Counted from the first letter of the stretch, positions 1 through 9,661 are shown. The stretch: 64,000 bases of DNA from an uncultured Rhodobacterales bacterium (GCA_903845215.1 CAIMWI010000029.1:38726-102725), one strand, 5' to 3'. A program made the numbers and translations. The notes: a model not told the origin generated them from the letters alone.

Positions 1-505
1 TTGAGGCGAAGGCCACTGCGTCAAACACCTGAAACACGGCATCACCCGCCGCAGGTGGGGCTTGCATGATTCGATTGGCAATGCGGCCCGCAAAATCGCT
101 TTCAAACCACCCAACCGGCTGGCGCAGCACATGGGCATGCGCCCGCCAGCGCATCATGGTGCCAAAGTTGGTCAGGATCGTGTTATGCAGCAGCGCCACA
201 TTCGTGCCGCCGATGATGGGGCGTATCAATACAATGGCCAAGGCCACCAAGATAATCTCGGTGCCATGCGCCGCCCAAACTGACGCGGGGGTGCCTTGAC
301 CTAATAGGTCAACCAGATGGCCCAGATACCACAGCAACCCCACCTCTGACGCAGCGTTCATCGTCGAAAACAGCGCCGTGACGGCAAAGACCTTGCGGAA
401 CGGGCGCACATAATCGGCCAAAAACGGCCACAATTGGCGCGGCGGCGTGTCAGTTTGGGTATAGGGGGCATAGGGGTCGACAAGACCCTCAAAGAATTTA
501 AACAT
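1..505 (-). CDS. ABC transporter with fused membrane and ATPase domains, N-terminal part only
   Basis: The frame starts with ATG at 505 and runs off the left edge, so 168 N-terminal residues are visible. Two hydrophobic segments (about 36-62 and 81-100) are followed by a WFESDFAGRIANRI-type stretch at 133-146. That stretch matches the first intracellular coupling helix of type I ABC exporters of the MsbA/multidrug class. The nucleotide-binding domain would lie outside the window. It is last in a minus-strand series hslO-nudix-cca-ABC, with a 59-base gap after cca. The substrate cannot be inferred. The family call rests only on the membrane part. Confidence 0.75.
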   Translation of the reverse strand, partial: MFKFFEGLVDPYAPYTQTDTPPRQLWPFLADYVRPFRKVFAVTALFSTMNAASEVGLLWYLGHLVDLLGQGTPASVWAAHGTEIILVALAIVLIRPIIGGTNVALLHNTILTNFGTMMRWRAHAHVLRQPVGWFESDFAGRIANRIMQAPPAAGDAVFQVFDAVAFAS

Positions 506-564
506 GGCGGGCCTTTTGATTGCTTGCAGCATATAACCCAAAATGCGGCAAAGGGAAACCGCGC

Positions 565-1707
565 TTAGGCCAGAAGTTCGTGGCGACTTAGGCGCAGATC
601 GCTGGCCAGCCACAGGCTTTCCAATTGCGCGAGCTTTGCGCCCAAGGCGGGGCCATTCCATAGCGGCATCAGATCAGCGGCGGTTACGGGAAATCGGCTT
701 TCAGCCCCCCTTGCGACATCCTTTTGCCACAGCCTAGGCAAGGGGCTTTCAAGCAGCGCAGCGCGGGCAAGCACGGCATCAGCCCCCGCATCTATTCCCA
801 GTTTCCAGCCCAAAGCAGCGGGTGACAGGCTGGTGCCGATCTGGTCACGCAAGCGCATCATCAGCGCCTGTTCTGCGCGTGACAGGCGCAGCGCGTCGCC
901 CCAATCCTGCCCACCCAGAACCACAAGGCGGCGCTGCCAGCGGGAAGGTAAATCGCCTTCCAGATGCACCAAGGCGGCCAGACAGCGCGGGTCAGCCCCC
1001 GTCAGAATATGCCGCAAGATACCCGCAGCCGCCATGCTGGCCAAGGCGGGGGCTGGATCACGGGCGGATAAAAGCTTGCGCATCTCGGCCCCGATGCGCT
1101 CTCGGCTTAGGGTGTCGATACCGTCGGCAAGTTGTGCACAGGCGGCCAAAGCGTCAGCCTCCACTCCCAGCGCGGGGTCGCCGTAGGTGGCAGAAAAGCG
1201 AAAAAATCGCAGGATCCGCAGGTAATCTTCGCGAATGCGCAGCGCAGGGTCGCCCACAAAGCGCAGGCGGCGGGCCAAAAGGTCGGGCAGGCCACCCAAA
1301 GGATCAACCACGTTGCCCGAAGGGTCGGCGTAAAGCGCGTTCATGGTGAAATCGCGCCGCGCGGCGTCTTGGGCGATATCGGTGGAATAGGCGACAGCGG
1401 CATGGCGGCCATCGGTTTGCACATCGCGGCGAAAGGTGGTGATTTCATGGCTGACACCCTTGGCCAGTACGGTGACAGTGCCATGATCGATTCCGGTTGG
1501 AATGGCCTTAAATCCCGCTGCTTCAGCCAGTTGCATCACCTGATCGGGCAAGGCATCGGTGGCCAGATCCAAATCCCCGACCGCCTCGCCCAGCAAAGCG
1601 TTGCGCACACAGCCGCCGACAAAGAAAATGCGAAATCTACCCGCCTGCACTGCTGCGCACAGGGCTTGTGTGGCGGCATTGGTCAGCCATGCGCCTGTGA
1701 TCTTCAT
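565..1707 (-). CDS. cca: CCA tRNA nucleotidyltransferase
   Basis: This 380-residue protein of the poly(A) polymerase/CCA-adding superfamily should add or repair the 3' CCA of tRNAs. The N-terminal catalytic motif is clear: FVGGCVRNALLG at 29-40, then G-D-L-D-L-A-T with the metal-binding aspartates D45 and D47. The RRDFTMNALY and RLRFVGDP motifs of class II enzymes follow. The frame is open upstream, but the ATG at 1707 overlaps the TGA of the preceding Nudix gene as ATGA and begins the conserved part, so it is chosen. It is probably translationally coupled to that gene. Some relatives annotate this family as poly(A) polymerase, which cannot be excluded. Confidence 0.9.
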   Translation of the reverse strand: MKITGAWLTNAATQALCAAVQAGRFRIFFVGGCVRNALLGEAVGDLDLATDALPDQVMQLAEAAGFKAIPTGIDHGTVTVLAKGVSHEITTFRRDVQTDGRHAAVAYSTDIAQDAARRDFTMNALYADPSGNVVDPLGGLPDLLARRLRFVGDPALRIREDYLRILRFFRFSATYGDPALGVEADALAACAQLADGIDTLSRERIGAEMRKLLSARDPAPALASMAAAGILRHILTGADPRCLAALVHLEGDLPSRWQRRLVVLGGQDWGDALRLSRAEQALMMRLRDQIGTSLSPAALGWKLGIDAGADAVLARAALLESPLPRLWQKDVARGAESRFPVTAADLMPLWNGPALGAKLAQLESLWLASDLRLSRHELLA

Positions 1708-2294
1708 AGCGTGGACCTTTCCGCCAAGCCGCGCAGAATGCGCGCCGTGGCCCCCCAAATGTAATAAGGCCCCCATGGCACGACATAATACGATCGCCAC
1801 ACGCCGCGCCACTGACGCCGTTCGATCCGATAGCTTGCAGGGTTCAAAAGGTGTGAAAGCGGCACGCTAAAAACCTCTTCCACCTCGCCCGCATCGGGGG
1901 CGGGGGTAAAGGGGGCGACCTCGGCCAAGATGGGGGTCATCTGGAACCCGGTCACCGTTTGGTGCGGGGCCAAGCGCCCCAACATACGCACGCGGGCGGC
2001 GGGCAGGCCGATTTCCTCTTGCGCCTCGCGCAGGGCCGTCGCCTCTAGCGAAGCATCGCCCGCCTCTTGTTTGCCACCGGGAAAAGCAATCTGGCCGGGA
2101 TGGTGTTTAAGGTGCGAGGCGCGTTTGGTCAGGATCACCCGCGATCCCGACGCGTCTGGCACAATCCCCACCAGCACCGCCGCCGCCCGCAGCGGCGTAT
2201 CTTTCGGAATCAAGCCCGGGTTCAGATCAAAATCAGACGAGGCACCGCCCGACCGTGCCAATGCAGCGATCAGGCGGTTCAGGTCAGACGGCAT
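1704..2294 (-). CDS. Nudix hydrolase, CoA pyrophosphatase type (NudL-like)
   Basis: This 196-residue protein carries the extended UPF0035/CoAse signature (LTKRASHLKHHPGQIAFPGG at 55-74) directly before the Nudix box, which ends in REAQEEIGL at 89-97. Family members hydrolyse coenzyme A or acyl-CoA to phosphopantetheine and adenosine 3',5'-bisphosphate. The ATG at 2294 is preferred over the longer frame because homology begins there. It overlaps the end of hslO by 11 bases and hands over to cca through ATGA, so the three genes look like one operon. The substrate is inferred from the signature alone. Confidence 0.88.
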   Translation of the reverse strand: MPSDLNRLIAALARSGGASSDFDLNPGLIPKDTPLRAAAVLVGIVPDASGSRVILTKRASHLKHHPGQIAFPGGKQEAGDASLEATALREAQEEIGLPAARVRMLGRLAPHQTVTGFQMTPILAEVAPFTPAPDAGEVEEVFSVPLSHLLNPASYRIERRQWRGVWRSYYVVPWGPYYIWGATARILRGLAERSTL

Positions 2295-3285
2295 CGCCCT
2301 CGGCCTTTTTCGCCTCAAACCCCAAGGTCTTGGGATCAAACTCGTAATGTGCGCCGCAGAATTGGCAATCGGCGGTTACGATCCCTTCCGGGGTAGTCAT
2401 ATGGGCGATGTCTTTTTGCGAATAGATCGACATCGTCTGATGCACTTTTTCTGCCGAGCACGAACAACCGAAATGCACGGAGGTTGCATCAAACACACGC
2501 GGTCCCTCTTCGTGAAACAGTCGGATCAACAATTCGGTGGGGGCAACGGTGGGGCCGATCAGTTCCAGCTCTTCGACCGTATCCAGCAAAGCGTTGACGC
2601 GCGTCCAGTTTTCGGCCGGCTCACCTGCCAGAATGTCGGTGTGGGTCAGCAATCCGCCCTCGCCCGTCCCTTCGGGAGAGGCGACGCTTTGGCCGACTTG
2701 CGGCATATGTTGCAACATCACCCCACCGCCGCGCCACTGGGCAGGCTGGCCAGGCATCTGGCTTTTGCCAAAGGTCAGCGCAAAGCGGGTGGGAAGTTGT
2801 TCGGACTGGGCGAAATAGGTTTGCGCACAGTCTGAAAGGGAATTGCCAGCGATAGGGGTAAACCCTTGATAGGGCGTCATGCCCGCGCCTTGATCCAGCA
2901 TCACGGCAAAATAGCCTTCGCCAACTTGGGAATAGGCTGATGCATCAGGGTCTAACCTGTCGGCATCATAGCTGGCATAGGCGCGGATGCGGGCGGGTTC
3001 GCCATCGTCGCTGGGGCCGTAGTAATCGGTCGCGATCAGCCGCGCTGGCCCTTTGCCGCGCACCTGCAACGACAATTTCCAGCGCAGTTTGATGGATTGC
3101 CCGATCAAAGCTGTCAGCAAAGCCGTTTCAGCCACCAGCGCCTCGATCTGGGGCGGGTATACATGCTGGCTTAAAATTTCGTCCAACGCGCCATCCAAGC
3201 GGACAACGCGGCCGCGAATGTCGCTGACATCCAGCTGAAAGGGCAGGACGGTGTCGTCCCAAGTGATGGTGGGTCCAGAGGCCAT
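2284..3285 (-). CDS. hslO: Redox-regulated chaperone Hsp33
   Basis: At 333 residues this matches Hsp33, a cytoplasmic holdase activated by oxidation. The C-terminal zinc switch is complete: a CxC pair at C274/C276 and a CxxC pair at C307/C310. The N-terminal domain shows the LDGALDEIL and ALLTALIGQSIKLRWKLS segments of the family. ATG 3285 follows an AAGGAAA-type ribosome site. It is the first gene of the hslO-nudix-cca run and diverges from the Nudix gene at 3363. Confidence 0.95.
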   Translation of the reverse strand: MASGPTITWDDTVLPFQLDVSDIRGRVVRLDGALDEILSQHVYPPQIEALVAETALLTALIGQSIKLRWKLSLQVRGKGPARLIATDYYGPSDDGEPARIRAYASYDADRLDPDASAYSQVGEGYFAVMLDQGAGMTPYQGFTPIAGNSLSDCAQTYFAQSEQLPTRFALTFGKSQMPGQPAQWRGGGVMLQHMPQVGQSVASPEGTGEGGLLTHTDILAGEPAENWTRVNALLDTVEELELIGPTVAPTELLIRLFHEEGPRVFDATSVHFGCSCSAEKVHQTMSIYSQKDIAHMTTPEGIVTADCQFCGAHYEFDPKTLGFEAKKAEGDAV

Positions 3286-3362
3286 GGGGTTTCCTTAAGG
3301 TGGCAAGCTTGGCATACCGCGCCTATATCGGCAGAGCAACCGCACCACCAAGGGGGAAAGCC

Positions 3363-3812
3363 ATGATCAGACGCTATGGCGAGGCTGTTAAGACGGCGCA
3401 ATCCTATCGGCGCAGGCCCGGGGTCTACGGCGTTTTGCTGCGCGGGGGCGAGGTATTGCTGACCCATCAGGCCGAACCGACCCCCGAATACCAACTGCCG
3501 GGCGGCGGGATAGATAAGGGAGAGGCGCCAATTGCCGCCCTGCACCGCGAGGTTTACGAGGAAACCGGCTGGCATATCGGCCCGCCGCGCTGGTTGGGCA
3601 CCTATCGGCGGTTCACCTATATGCCCGAATACGACATGTGGGCCGAAAAGGTCTGCACCATCTATGTGGCCCGCCCCACCCTGTGCCAAGGCCCCCCGTC
3701 CGAAGCGGGGCACACCGCCATTTGGGCCCCTGCGCGGGCTGCGGTGGCGCTGTTGGATAACATCGGCGACCGCGCGATGTTGGCGCGCGCCTTGGCTAGG
3801 GCCGGACTTTAG
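3363..3812 (+). CDS. Nudix hydrolase
   Basis: This 149-residue Nudix protein has a canonical box, GGGIDKGEAPIAALHREVYEETGW, at 47-70. The start at 3363 is preceded by AAGGGGGAAA, a better ribosome site than any for the upstream in-frame codon at 3300. The fold hydrolyses nucleoside diphosphates linked to another moiety. Nothing in the sequence fixes the substrate, and it is shorter and lacks the CoA signature of the Nudix gene at 1704. It stands alone between hslO (divergent) and argG. Confidence 0.85.
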   Translation: MIRRYGEAVKTAQSYRRRPGVYGVLLRGGEVLLTHQAEPTPEYQLPGGGIDKGEAPIAALHREVYEETGWHIGPPRWLGTYRRFTYMPEYDMWAEKVCTIYVARPTLCQGPPSEAGHTAIWAPARAAVALLDNIGDRAMLARALARAGL

Positions 3813-3965
3813 CACCAGACCCACGCGAATCACCCCAAGGGCCATGTCTGGTCGGCACGGCGTTGAAACTTTCCGCCCTTGCCCACTGTCGCTTTGTCGA
3901 TGGTTCTTGTTCCCTTGGCAAAAACTCACTAGACCCCGCACAGTTTTTGCTGTGGGAGCGCCCCT

Positions 3966-5195
3966 ATGTCCACCTTCAAGCCCAAGAAAGTCGTCCTGGC
4001 CTATTCCGGCGGCCTTGACACCTCGATCATCCTGAAATGGCTGCAAACGGAATATGGCTGCGAGGTGGTGACCTTTACCGCCGACCTAGGCCAGGGCGAA
4101 GAGCTGGAGCCTGCGCGGCAAAAGGCAATCCTGATGGGGATCAAGCCGGAAAACATCCACATCGTCGATGTGCGCGAAGAATTCGTGCGCGATTTCGTCT
4201 TTCCGATGTTCCGCGCCAATGCGTTGTACGAAGGGCTGTATTTGCTGGGCACATCTATCGCGCGCCCGCTGATTTCGCAGCATCTGGTGCGCATTGCGCA
4301 TGAAACGGGGGCCGATGCGGTGGCGCATGGGGCCACGGGCAAGGGCAATGATCAGGTGCGGTTTGAATTGTCGGCAGCGGCTTTGGACCCTGCGATCAAG
4401 GTGATCGCGCCTTGGCGGCTGTGGGATCTGACCTCGCGCACCAAGTTGCTAGAATTTGCCGAAGCAAACCAGATTCCAATCGCCAAGGACAAGCGCGGCG
4501 AAGCGCCCTTCTCGGTGGATGCGAATTTGCTGCATACCTCATCCGAGGGGAAGGTTCTGGAAAATCCGTCGCAAGAAGCGCCGGAATTTGTCTATCAGCG
4601 CACTGTCAGCCCCGAAGATGCCCCCGATCAGGCGGAAATGGTGGAAATCACCTTTAAGGCCGGCGATGCGGTGGCGATTGACGGTGTGGCCATGTCACCC
4701 GCCACGATCTTGACCAAGCTGAACGAATTGGGCGGCAAGCATGGTGTGGGACGGCTGGATCTGGTCGAAAACCGCTTTGTCGGTATGAAATCGCGCGGGG
4801 TTTATGAAACCCCCGGTGGAACGATCTTGCTGGAAGCGCACCGCGGGATAGAGCAGATCACGCTGGATTCCGGCGCGGGGCATCTGAAAGATTCGATCAT
4901 GCCGCGCTATGCCGAGTTGATTTACAACGGCTTTTGGTTCTCGCCCGAGCGCGAGATGCTGCAAGCCTTGATCGACAAAAGCCAAGAGCATGTCTCGGGC
5001 ACGGTGCGGGTGAAGCTGTACAAAGGTTCGGCGCGCACGGTGGCGCGGTGGTCGGCAGAATCGCTGTATTCTGAAAAGCACGTCACGTTTGAAGAAGACG
5101 CCGGAGCTTATGACCAAAAAGACGCGCAGGGCTTTATCACGCTGAACGGGCTGCGGTTGAAACTGATCGCGGCGCGCAATGGGCGGGTGAAGTAA
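3966..5195 (+). CDS. argG: Argininosuccinate synthase
   Basis: This 409-residue protein joins citrulline and aspartate with ATP in arginine biosynthesis. The ATP pyrophosphatase loop AYSGGLDTS is at 12-20, followed by the family segments [22 protein letters not shown] and [15 protein letters not shown]. The ATG at 3966 follows GGGAG. It is monocistronic and ends in a strong intrinsic terminator at 5217. Length and conservation are normal for the bacterial family. Confidence 0.97.
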   Translation: MSTFKPKKVVLAYSGGLDTSIILKWLQTEYGCEVVTFTADLGQGEELEPARQKAILMGIKPENIHIVDVREEFVRDFVFPMFRANALYEGLYLLGTSIARPLISQHLVRIAHETGADAVAHGATGKGNDQVRFELSAAALDPAIKVIAPWRLWDLTSRTKLLEFAEANQIPIAKDKRGEAPFSVDANLLHTSSEGKVLENPSQEAPEFVYQRTVSPEDAPDQAEMVEITFKAGDAVAIDGVAMSPATILTKLNELGGKHGVGRLDLVENRFVGMKSRGVYETPGGTILLEAHRGIEQITLDSGAGHLKDSIMPRYAELIYNGFWFSPEREMLQALIDKSQEHVSGTVRVKLYKGSARTVARWSAESLYSEKHVTFEEDAGAYDQKDAQGFITLNGLRLKLIAARNGRVK

Positions 5196-5216
5196 GCTAT
5201 TTTTGGCCGTTGTGTA

Positions 5217-5242
5217 AAAGGCCGGGGAGTTCCCCGGCCTTT
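5217..5242 (+). terminator. Intrinsic terminator after argG
   Basis: A 12-base-pair perfect stem (AAAGGCCGGGGA / TCCCCGGCCTTT) with a two-base centre lies 21 bases after the argG stop. It is a bidirectional hairpin placed between argG and the convergent sulfotransferase gene, which ends at 5244. Confidence 0.85.
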
Positions 5243-5243
5243 G

Positions 5244-5978
5244 TCATTTAATGGCGAGGGCTGCGAGTTTTTCGTAATGGGGCATGGCAGCATCGGCCAG
5301 CTTTTGGAAGGCCAAGGGCAGGTCGGGCAAGGGGCCCTCGGGGTCGTCAAGGCCAGACGATTGGTGCACAGCGTTGTACCAGTGCGGCGCCCATACCCCG
5401 TCAAAGGGCTTGGGGCCTGCGGGCCAAGACAGCATGGCGGGCGTAAAGGGAATATCCAGCGCAGCGCAAAGCTTGGTCAAGGTCTGGCGTGGTTGGGCGC
5501 GGATGTTGAAACTATCCACCACCAAGGGGGCCATGCCTTGCCATTGGGCCACTTGGTCAAACAGCTCTGCCTGTTGCACAAAGCCCAAGTCCGCCAAGGT
5601 GGGGCTTTCGCGTTTTTTGGAATAGCTGGCCACAACGCGGGCGGGATGGCGGATCAGGAACACGTTGGTCAACCCGCGCATGAAGCCGCGCTCAAACGCG
5701 GCGATCATGTGCAAGGTCATGTGCTTTTGGTAAAACAGCGGCTGTTCGGCGGGGATGGGGCCAAGGCAGGCTTGGGCGACCTTGGCCGGATCAGGCTGGC
5801 CTGCGGCGATCACCTCGGCCGACATGGGGTGATCTATGCCGGTGGCTGCCAGATAGGCCGCGTAAAACGGTTCGTCCCAGACAGCACAATCGCCCCGCGC
5901 GTCAAAGGCATACATCAGAGCCGTCGACAGGTTGCGCGGGCCTGACCACATGGCGATGCGTTTGGGGTCGGGGGTCAT
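5244..5978 (-). CDS. Sulfotransferase-like P-loop protein
   Basis: This 244-residue protein begins with IAMWSGPRNLSTALMYAF (8-25). That pattern matches the 5'-phosphosulfate-binding loop of sulfotransferase-like proteins found beside class IV aminotransferases in Rhodobacterales. An FLIRHPARVVASY segment corresponds to the second (3'-phosphate) motif. It lies 88 bases downstream of the aminotransferase gene on the same strand, with a repeat hairpin between them. No acceptor substrate can be named, and sulfotransferase activity itself is inferred from the fold. Confidence 0.75.
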   Translation of the reverse strand: MTPDPKRIAMWSGPRNLSTALMYAFDARGDCAVWDEPFYAAYLAATGIDHPMSAEVIAAGQPDPAKVAQACLGPIPAEQPLFYQKHMTLHMIAAFERGFMRGLTNVFLIRHPARVVASYSKKRESPTLADLGFVQQAELFDQVAQWQGMAPLVVDSFNIRAQPRQTLTKLCAALDIPFTPAMLSWPAGPKPFDGVWAPHWYNAVHQSSGLDDPEGPLPDLPLAFQKLADAAMPHYEKLAALAIK

Positions 5979-5999
5979 AGCGCCCCCTGTGTGGCCAAA

Positions 6000-6052
6000 G
6001 CGGGGGTTTCACACCCCCGCGCCCCCGTGGGATATTTGGGCACATATGAAAG
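6000..6052 (+). repeat. Dispersed Rhodobacterales hairpin repeat, copy 1
   Basis: A G/C hairpin (GCGGGGGT ... ACCCCCGC) is followed by CCCGTGGGATATTTGGGCA and ATGAAAG. The same architecture, hairpin then GnnGTATTTG..CA..ATGAAAG, recurs at 60012. Both copies are intergenic, and this one separates the aminotransferase and sulfotransferase genes. It could act as a transcript 3' end or processing hairpin. Confidence 0.6.
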
Positions 6053-6066
6053 GGGGGTGCGGGGGG

Positions 6067-6966
6067 TCATGCGCCGACCAAATCTTTGTAAAGGCTGCGG
6101 ATGCGTTGGGTTATGGGGCCCATTTCGCCGGTGCCGATGGTGCGGCCGTCAATTGTGTTGACCGGGGTTTGGGCGCCGAACGTGCCGGTCAGGAAGGCCT
6201 CTTCTGCGCTGTAGGTATCTACAAGGGTGAAGTTGCGTTCAAACACGGGAATGGCGTTGGCGCGGCACAGGTCGATCACCTTTTGCCGTGTGATGCCGTT
6301 CATGCAATAATCGGCTGTGCTCGTCCACACCTGCCCCTTGCGCACGATGAAGAAGTTGCAGGCGTTGGTGGTGTTGACGAAGCCGTGGATGTCTAACATC
6401 AACGCCTCGTCCGCGCCGGCTTTTTCTGCGGCGATACAGGCCAGGATGCAGTTCAGCTTGGAATGGCTGTTGAGCTTGGGGTCTTGGGTCATGGGCAGGC
6501 CGCGCAGGTGGGGCACGGTGGCCAGACGGATCGGGCGGGGCAGCTTGGGGCGGCTGTGTTCCATGATGATCACAACGGTGGGGCCGCGCTGCGACAGTTT
6601 AGGATGCTGGAAGGGACGGGTTTTCACACCGCGCGTCACCATCAGGCGGGCGTGGGCATCGGTGGTCATGGCATTGGCGGCTTGGGTATCAAGCATCGCC
6701 TGCACCAGTTGCGCACGGGTCAGGCCGATGTCGATGTCGATGGCCTTTGCGGCCTCGAACAACCGATCAAGGTGTTCGTCCAGAAAGGACCATGTGCCGT
6801 TATACAGGCGAATACCCTCCCACACGCCATCCCCCAGCATGAAGCCGCTGTCATAGACCGAGACCATCGCCTGCGCCTTGGGGACGATCTGGCCGTTCAC
6901 ATAGATCAAGATGGCCTCGTTGCGGGCGTCATCTTCGGCTTGGTGGGTGGAAACGTTGTCGGTCAT
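6067..6966 (-). CDS. Class IV PLP aminotransferase (branched-chain / D-amino-acid type)
   Basis: This 299-residue fold-type IV transaminase has the N-terminal YVNGQIVPKAQAMVSVYDSG motif (22-41) and GDGVWEGIRLY. The probable PLP lysine is K170, in LNSHSKLNCILA, followed by A-D-E-A-L-M and GFVNTTNACNFFIV. The start follows AAAAGGAGG. The class includes IlvE, D-alanine aminotransferase and aminodeoxychorismate lyase, and the sequence does not separate these with certainty. The neighbouring sulfotransferase-like gene is a recurrent partner in Rhodobacterales, so a dedicated joint role is possible. Confidence 0.85.
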   Translation of the reverse strand: MTDNVSTHQAEDDARNEAILIYVNGQIVPKAQAMVSVYDSGFMLGDGVWEGIRLYNGTWSFLDEHLDRLFEAAKAIDIDIGLTRAQLVQAMLDTQAANAMTTDAHARLMVTRGVKTRPFQHPKLSQRGPTVVIIMEHSRPKLPRPIRLATVPHLRGLPMTQDPKLNSHSKLNCILACIAAEKAGADEALMLDIHGFVNTTNACNFFIVRKGQVWTSTADYCMNGITRQKVIDLCRANAIPVFERNFTLVDTYSAEEAFLTGTFGAQTPVNTIDGRTIGTGEMGPITQRIRSLYKDLVGA

Positions 6967-7046
6967 GGGGCCTCCTTTTGGGGTTTAGGTTAAGGGGGGC
7001 TTTCGGGGAAGGAAAGGCTTGGATAGGGTCAGGGCCAACCTTGGGG

Positions 7047-9659
7047 GTGCCTGTGCAAGACGACGTGACGCCGATGATGGCGCAATATCTGGAAATCAAA
7101 GGCCGCTATCCGGGCGCGCTGCTGTTTTACCGGATGGGCGACTTTTACGAGATGTTCTTTCAAGACGCGGTTGAGGCGTCTGAGGCGTTGGACATCGCCC
7201 TGACCAAACGTGGCACGCATCAGGGCCAGCCGATCCAGATGTGCGGGGTGCCTGTGCATTCTTCGGAAGGCTATCTGCTGGGCTTGATCCGCAAAGGCTT
7301 TCGCGTGGCGATTGCCGAACAGATGGAAGACCCCGCCGAAGCCAAGAAGCGCGGCTATAAGTCGGTGGTCAAGCGTGATGTGGTGCGGCTGGTCACCCCC
7401 GGCACCCTGACAGAAGACAGCCTGCTAGAGGCGCGTCGGTCGAACTATCTTTGCGCCTTTGCCGAGTTGCGCGACGAGGGGGCCTTGGCTTGGGCCGATA
7501 TATCGACCGGAGAGTTTCGTGTGATGGTGTGCCCTGCGGCGCGGCTTTCTGCGGAACTGGCGCGTCTAGCGCCGCGCGAAGTGCTGGTGTCAGAGGCGCG
7601 CGAGGGTGTGTGGGCCGAGGTGGTGCGCGAGGCGGGGGCGGCCATAACGGTGCTGTCGCGGGGCAGTTTTGATTCGGCGGGGGCCGATGCACGGCTTTCA
7701 GCCCTGTTCGGGGTGGCAGGGCTGGCGGCGTTTGGCGGGTTTGGGCGGGCGGAAGTGTCGGCCATGGGCGCGGTGGTGGACTATCTTGATCTGACCCAGC
7801 GCGGCAACCTGCCCTTGCTGCGCCCGCCTGTGCGCGAGGCGAGCGGCGGCACGGTGCAGATTGATGCCGCCACACGGCGCAATTTGGAACTGACGCAGGC
7901 GCTGTCAGGCGGGCGGGACGGGTCGCTGCTGGCGGCAATTGACCGCACGATGACGGCAGCGGGGGCGCGGTTGTTAGAGGCGCGGCTTTCCAGCCCCTCG
8001 CGCGATTTGGGGGTGATTGCACGGCGGTTGGACGGGGTGCGCTGGTTGGTCGAAGGAAGTGCGCGCCACGACCTGCGCGCCGCCTTGCGCATGGTGCCCG
8101 ATATGGACCGCGCCTTGTCGCGGTTGGCGCTGGACAGGGGCGGGCCACGCGATTTGGCGGCCATTCGGGCGGGGCTGGCGCAGGCGGCGCAGATTAAGCT
8201 GGGCGGCGCGCCAGAGGGGTTGGGAGAGGCATTGGCGGCCCTACAGGGGCATGAGGCGCTGGTGAATTTGCTGGACCGCGCTTTGGTGGCCGAACCGCCG
8301 CTGTTGCTGCGGGATGGGGGGTATATTGCGACGGGGCATGACCCCGAGTTGGATGCCACACGGCGGCTGCGCGATGAGGGGCGCGGCGTGATGGGCGATA
8401 TGCAGGCAGAGTATATTGAAGCCACGGGGATATCGTCGCTAAAGATCAAGCATAACAATGTTTTGGGGTATTTCATCGAAGTCACCTCGACCCATGCTGA
8501 CAAGCTGCTGGGCGGCGGGCGGTTTATTCACCGCCAAACCAATGCCAATGTGATGCGCTTTGCCACGGTGGAACTGGCCGAGATGGAAACCCGCATTTTG
8601 AACGCGGGCAATCTGGCGCTAGAGCAGGAAAAGACCGATTTCGATGCGTTGCGCGCCGAGGTGCTGGCGCAAGCGGCGGCGATTGCAGGGGCGGCGCGGG
8701 GGTTGGCGGAACTTGATCTGGCGGCGGCTTTGGCTGACTTGGCTGTGGCCGAGGATTGGTGCGCCCCTGTGGTTGATGACAGCCGCGCCTTTGTGGTGCA
8801 AGGCGGGCGGCATCCGGTGGTGGAACGCGCGCTGAAACGGCAGGGGGTGGCCTTTGTGCCCAATGATTGCGCCCTGACACAGGCCGACTCACCCGCGATT
8901 TGGCTGGTGACGGGGCCGAATATGGCGGGGAAATCGACGTTTTTGCGCCAAAACGCGGTGATAGCGCTGTTGGCGCAGATGGGGTCATATGTACCCGCCA
9001 AAGCCGCCAAGGTGGGGCTGGTGAGCCAGATTTTCAGCCGTGTGGGGGCGGCGGATGATCTGGCGCGGGGGCGTTCGACCTTTATGGTCGAGATGGTGGA
9101 AACAGCGGCGATCTTGAACCAAGCCGACGACCGCGCCTTGGTGATCTTGGATGAGATCGGGCGCGGTACGGCCACCTATGACGGGCTATCAATCGCCTGG
9201 GCAACCTTGGAGCATTTGCACGACGTGAACCGCAGTCGCGCGCTGTTTGCCACGCATTACCATGAGATGACAGCACTGGCGGGCAAGCTAAAGGGTGTTA
9301 CGAATGCCACGGTGCGGGTCAAGGAATGGGAAGGCGATGTGATCTTTCTGCACGAAGTGCAGCAGGGGGCGGCAGATCGCAGCTACGGCGTGCAGGTGGC
9401 ACGTTTGGCGGGCTTGCCGCAGGTGGTGGTGGACCGCGCCAAGGTGGTTCTAGAGGCGCTGGAAAAGGGCGACCGCGAGCGTCCGGGGCAAAGGGCCTTG
9501 ATCGACGATCTGCCGCTGTTTCGCGCAGCGCCTGTGCAGGCGGTGGCCATTGCGGCCCCTTCGGTCGCCGAGGCGCGCTTGCGAGAGATCAGCCCCGATG
9601 AGCTGACCCCGCGCGAGGCGCTGGCGGCTTTGTATGAATTGAAAAGCTTGCTGAAATAA
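7047..9659 (+). CDS. mutS: DNA mismatch repair protein MutS
   Basis: This is a full-length MutS, the mismatch-recognition ATPase. The mismatch-binding motif is seen in YRMGDFYEMFFQDA near the N-terminus. The Walker A motif GPNMAGKSTFLRQ is encoded near 8911-8950, with DEIGRGTATYDG and ATHYHEM following. Conserved sequence starts at TPMMAQYLEIKGRYPGALL. No ATG precedes it in frame, so the start is probably GTG at 7047 or 7053, both near a GGGGG run. A TTG at 6978 would add about 23 unrelated residues. Confidence 0.95.
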   Translation: MPVQDDVTPMMAQYLEIKGRYPGALLFYRMGDFYEMFFQDAVEASEALDIALTKRGTHQGQPIQMCGVPVHSSEGYLLGLIRKGFRVAIAEQMEDPAEAKKRGYKSVVKRDVVRLVTPGTLTEDSLLEARRSNYLCAFAELRDEGALAWADISTGEFRVMVCPAARLSAELARLAPREVLVSEAREGVWAEVVREAGAAITVLSRGSFDSAGADARLSALFGVAGLAAFGGFGRAEVSAMGAVVDYLDLTQRGNLPLLRPPVREASGGTVQIDAATRRNLELTQALSGGRDGSLLAAIDRTMTAAGARLLEARLSSPSRDLGVIARRLDGVRWLVEGSARHDLRAALRMVPDMDRALSRLALDRGGPRDLAAIRAGLAQAAQIKLGGAPEGLGEALAALQGHEALVNLLDRALVAEPPLLLRDGGYIATGHDPELDATRRLRDEGRGVMGDMQAEYIEATGISSLKIKHNNVLGYFIEVTSTHADKLLGGGRFIHRQTNANVMRFATVELAEMETRILNAGNLALEQEKTDFDALRAEVLAQAAAIAGAARGLAELDLAAALADLAVAEDWCAPVVDDSRAFVVQGGRHPVVERALKRQGVAFVPNDCALTQADSPAIWLVTGPNMAGKSTFLRQNAVIALLAQMGSYVPAKAAKVGLVSQIFSRVGAADDLARGRSTFMVEMVETAAILNQADDRALVILDEIGRGTATYDGLSIAWATLEHLHDVNRSRALFATHYHEMTALAGKLKGVTNATVRVKEWEGDVIFLHEVQQGAADRSYGVQVARLAGLPQVVVDRAKVVLEALEKGDRERPGQRALIDDLPLFRAAPVQAVAIAAPSVAEARLREISPDELTPREALAALYELKSLLK

Positions 9660-9661
9660 AC

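Noticed and set aside
3171..4046. 291-residue minus-strand frame over the Nudix gene and the argG start
   Set aside because: It covers two well-supported plus-strand genes and shows no motif.
7393..8148. 251-residue open frame opposite mutS, and further ones at 7781-8503 and 8528-9175
   Set aside because: All lie within the conserved mutS frame and are rich in Pro, Arg and Ala, as expected of antisense frames in high-GC DNA.
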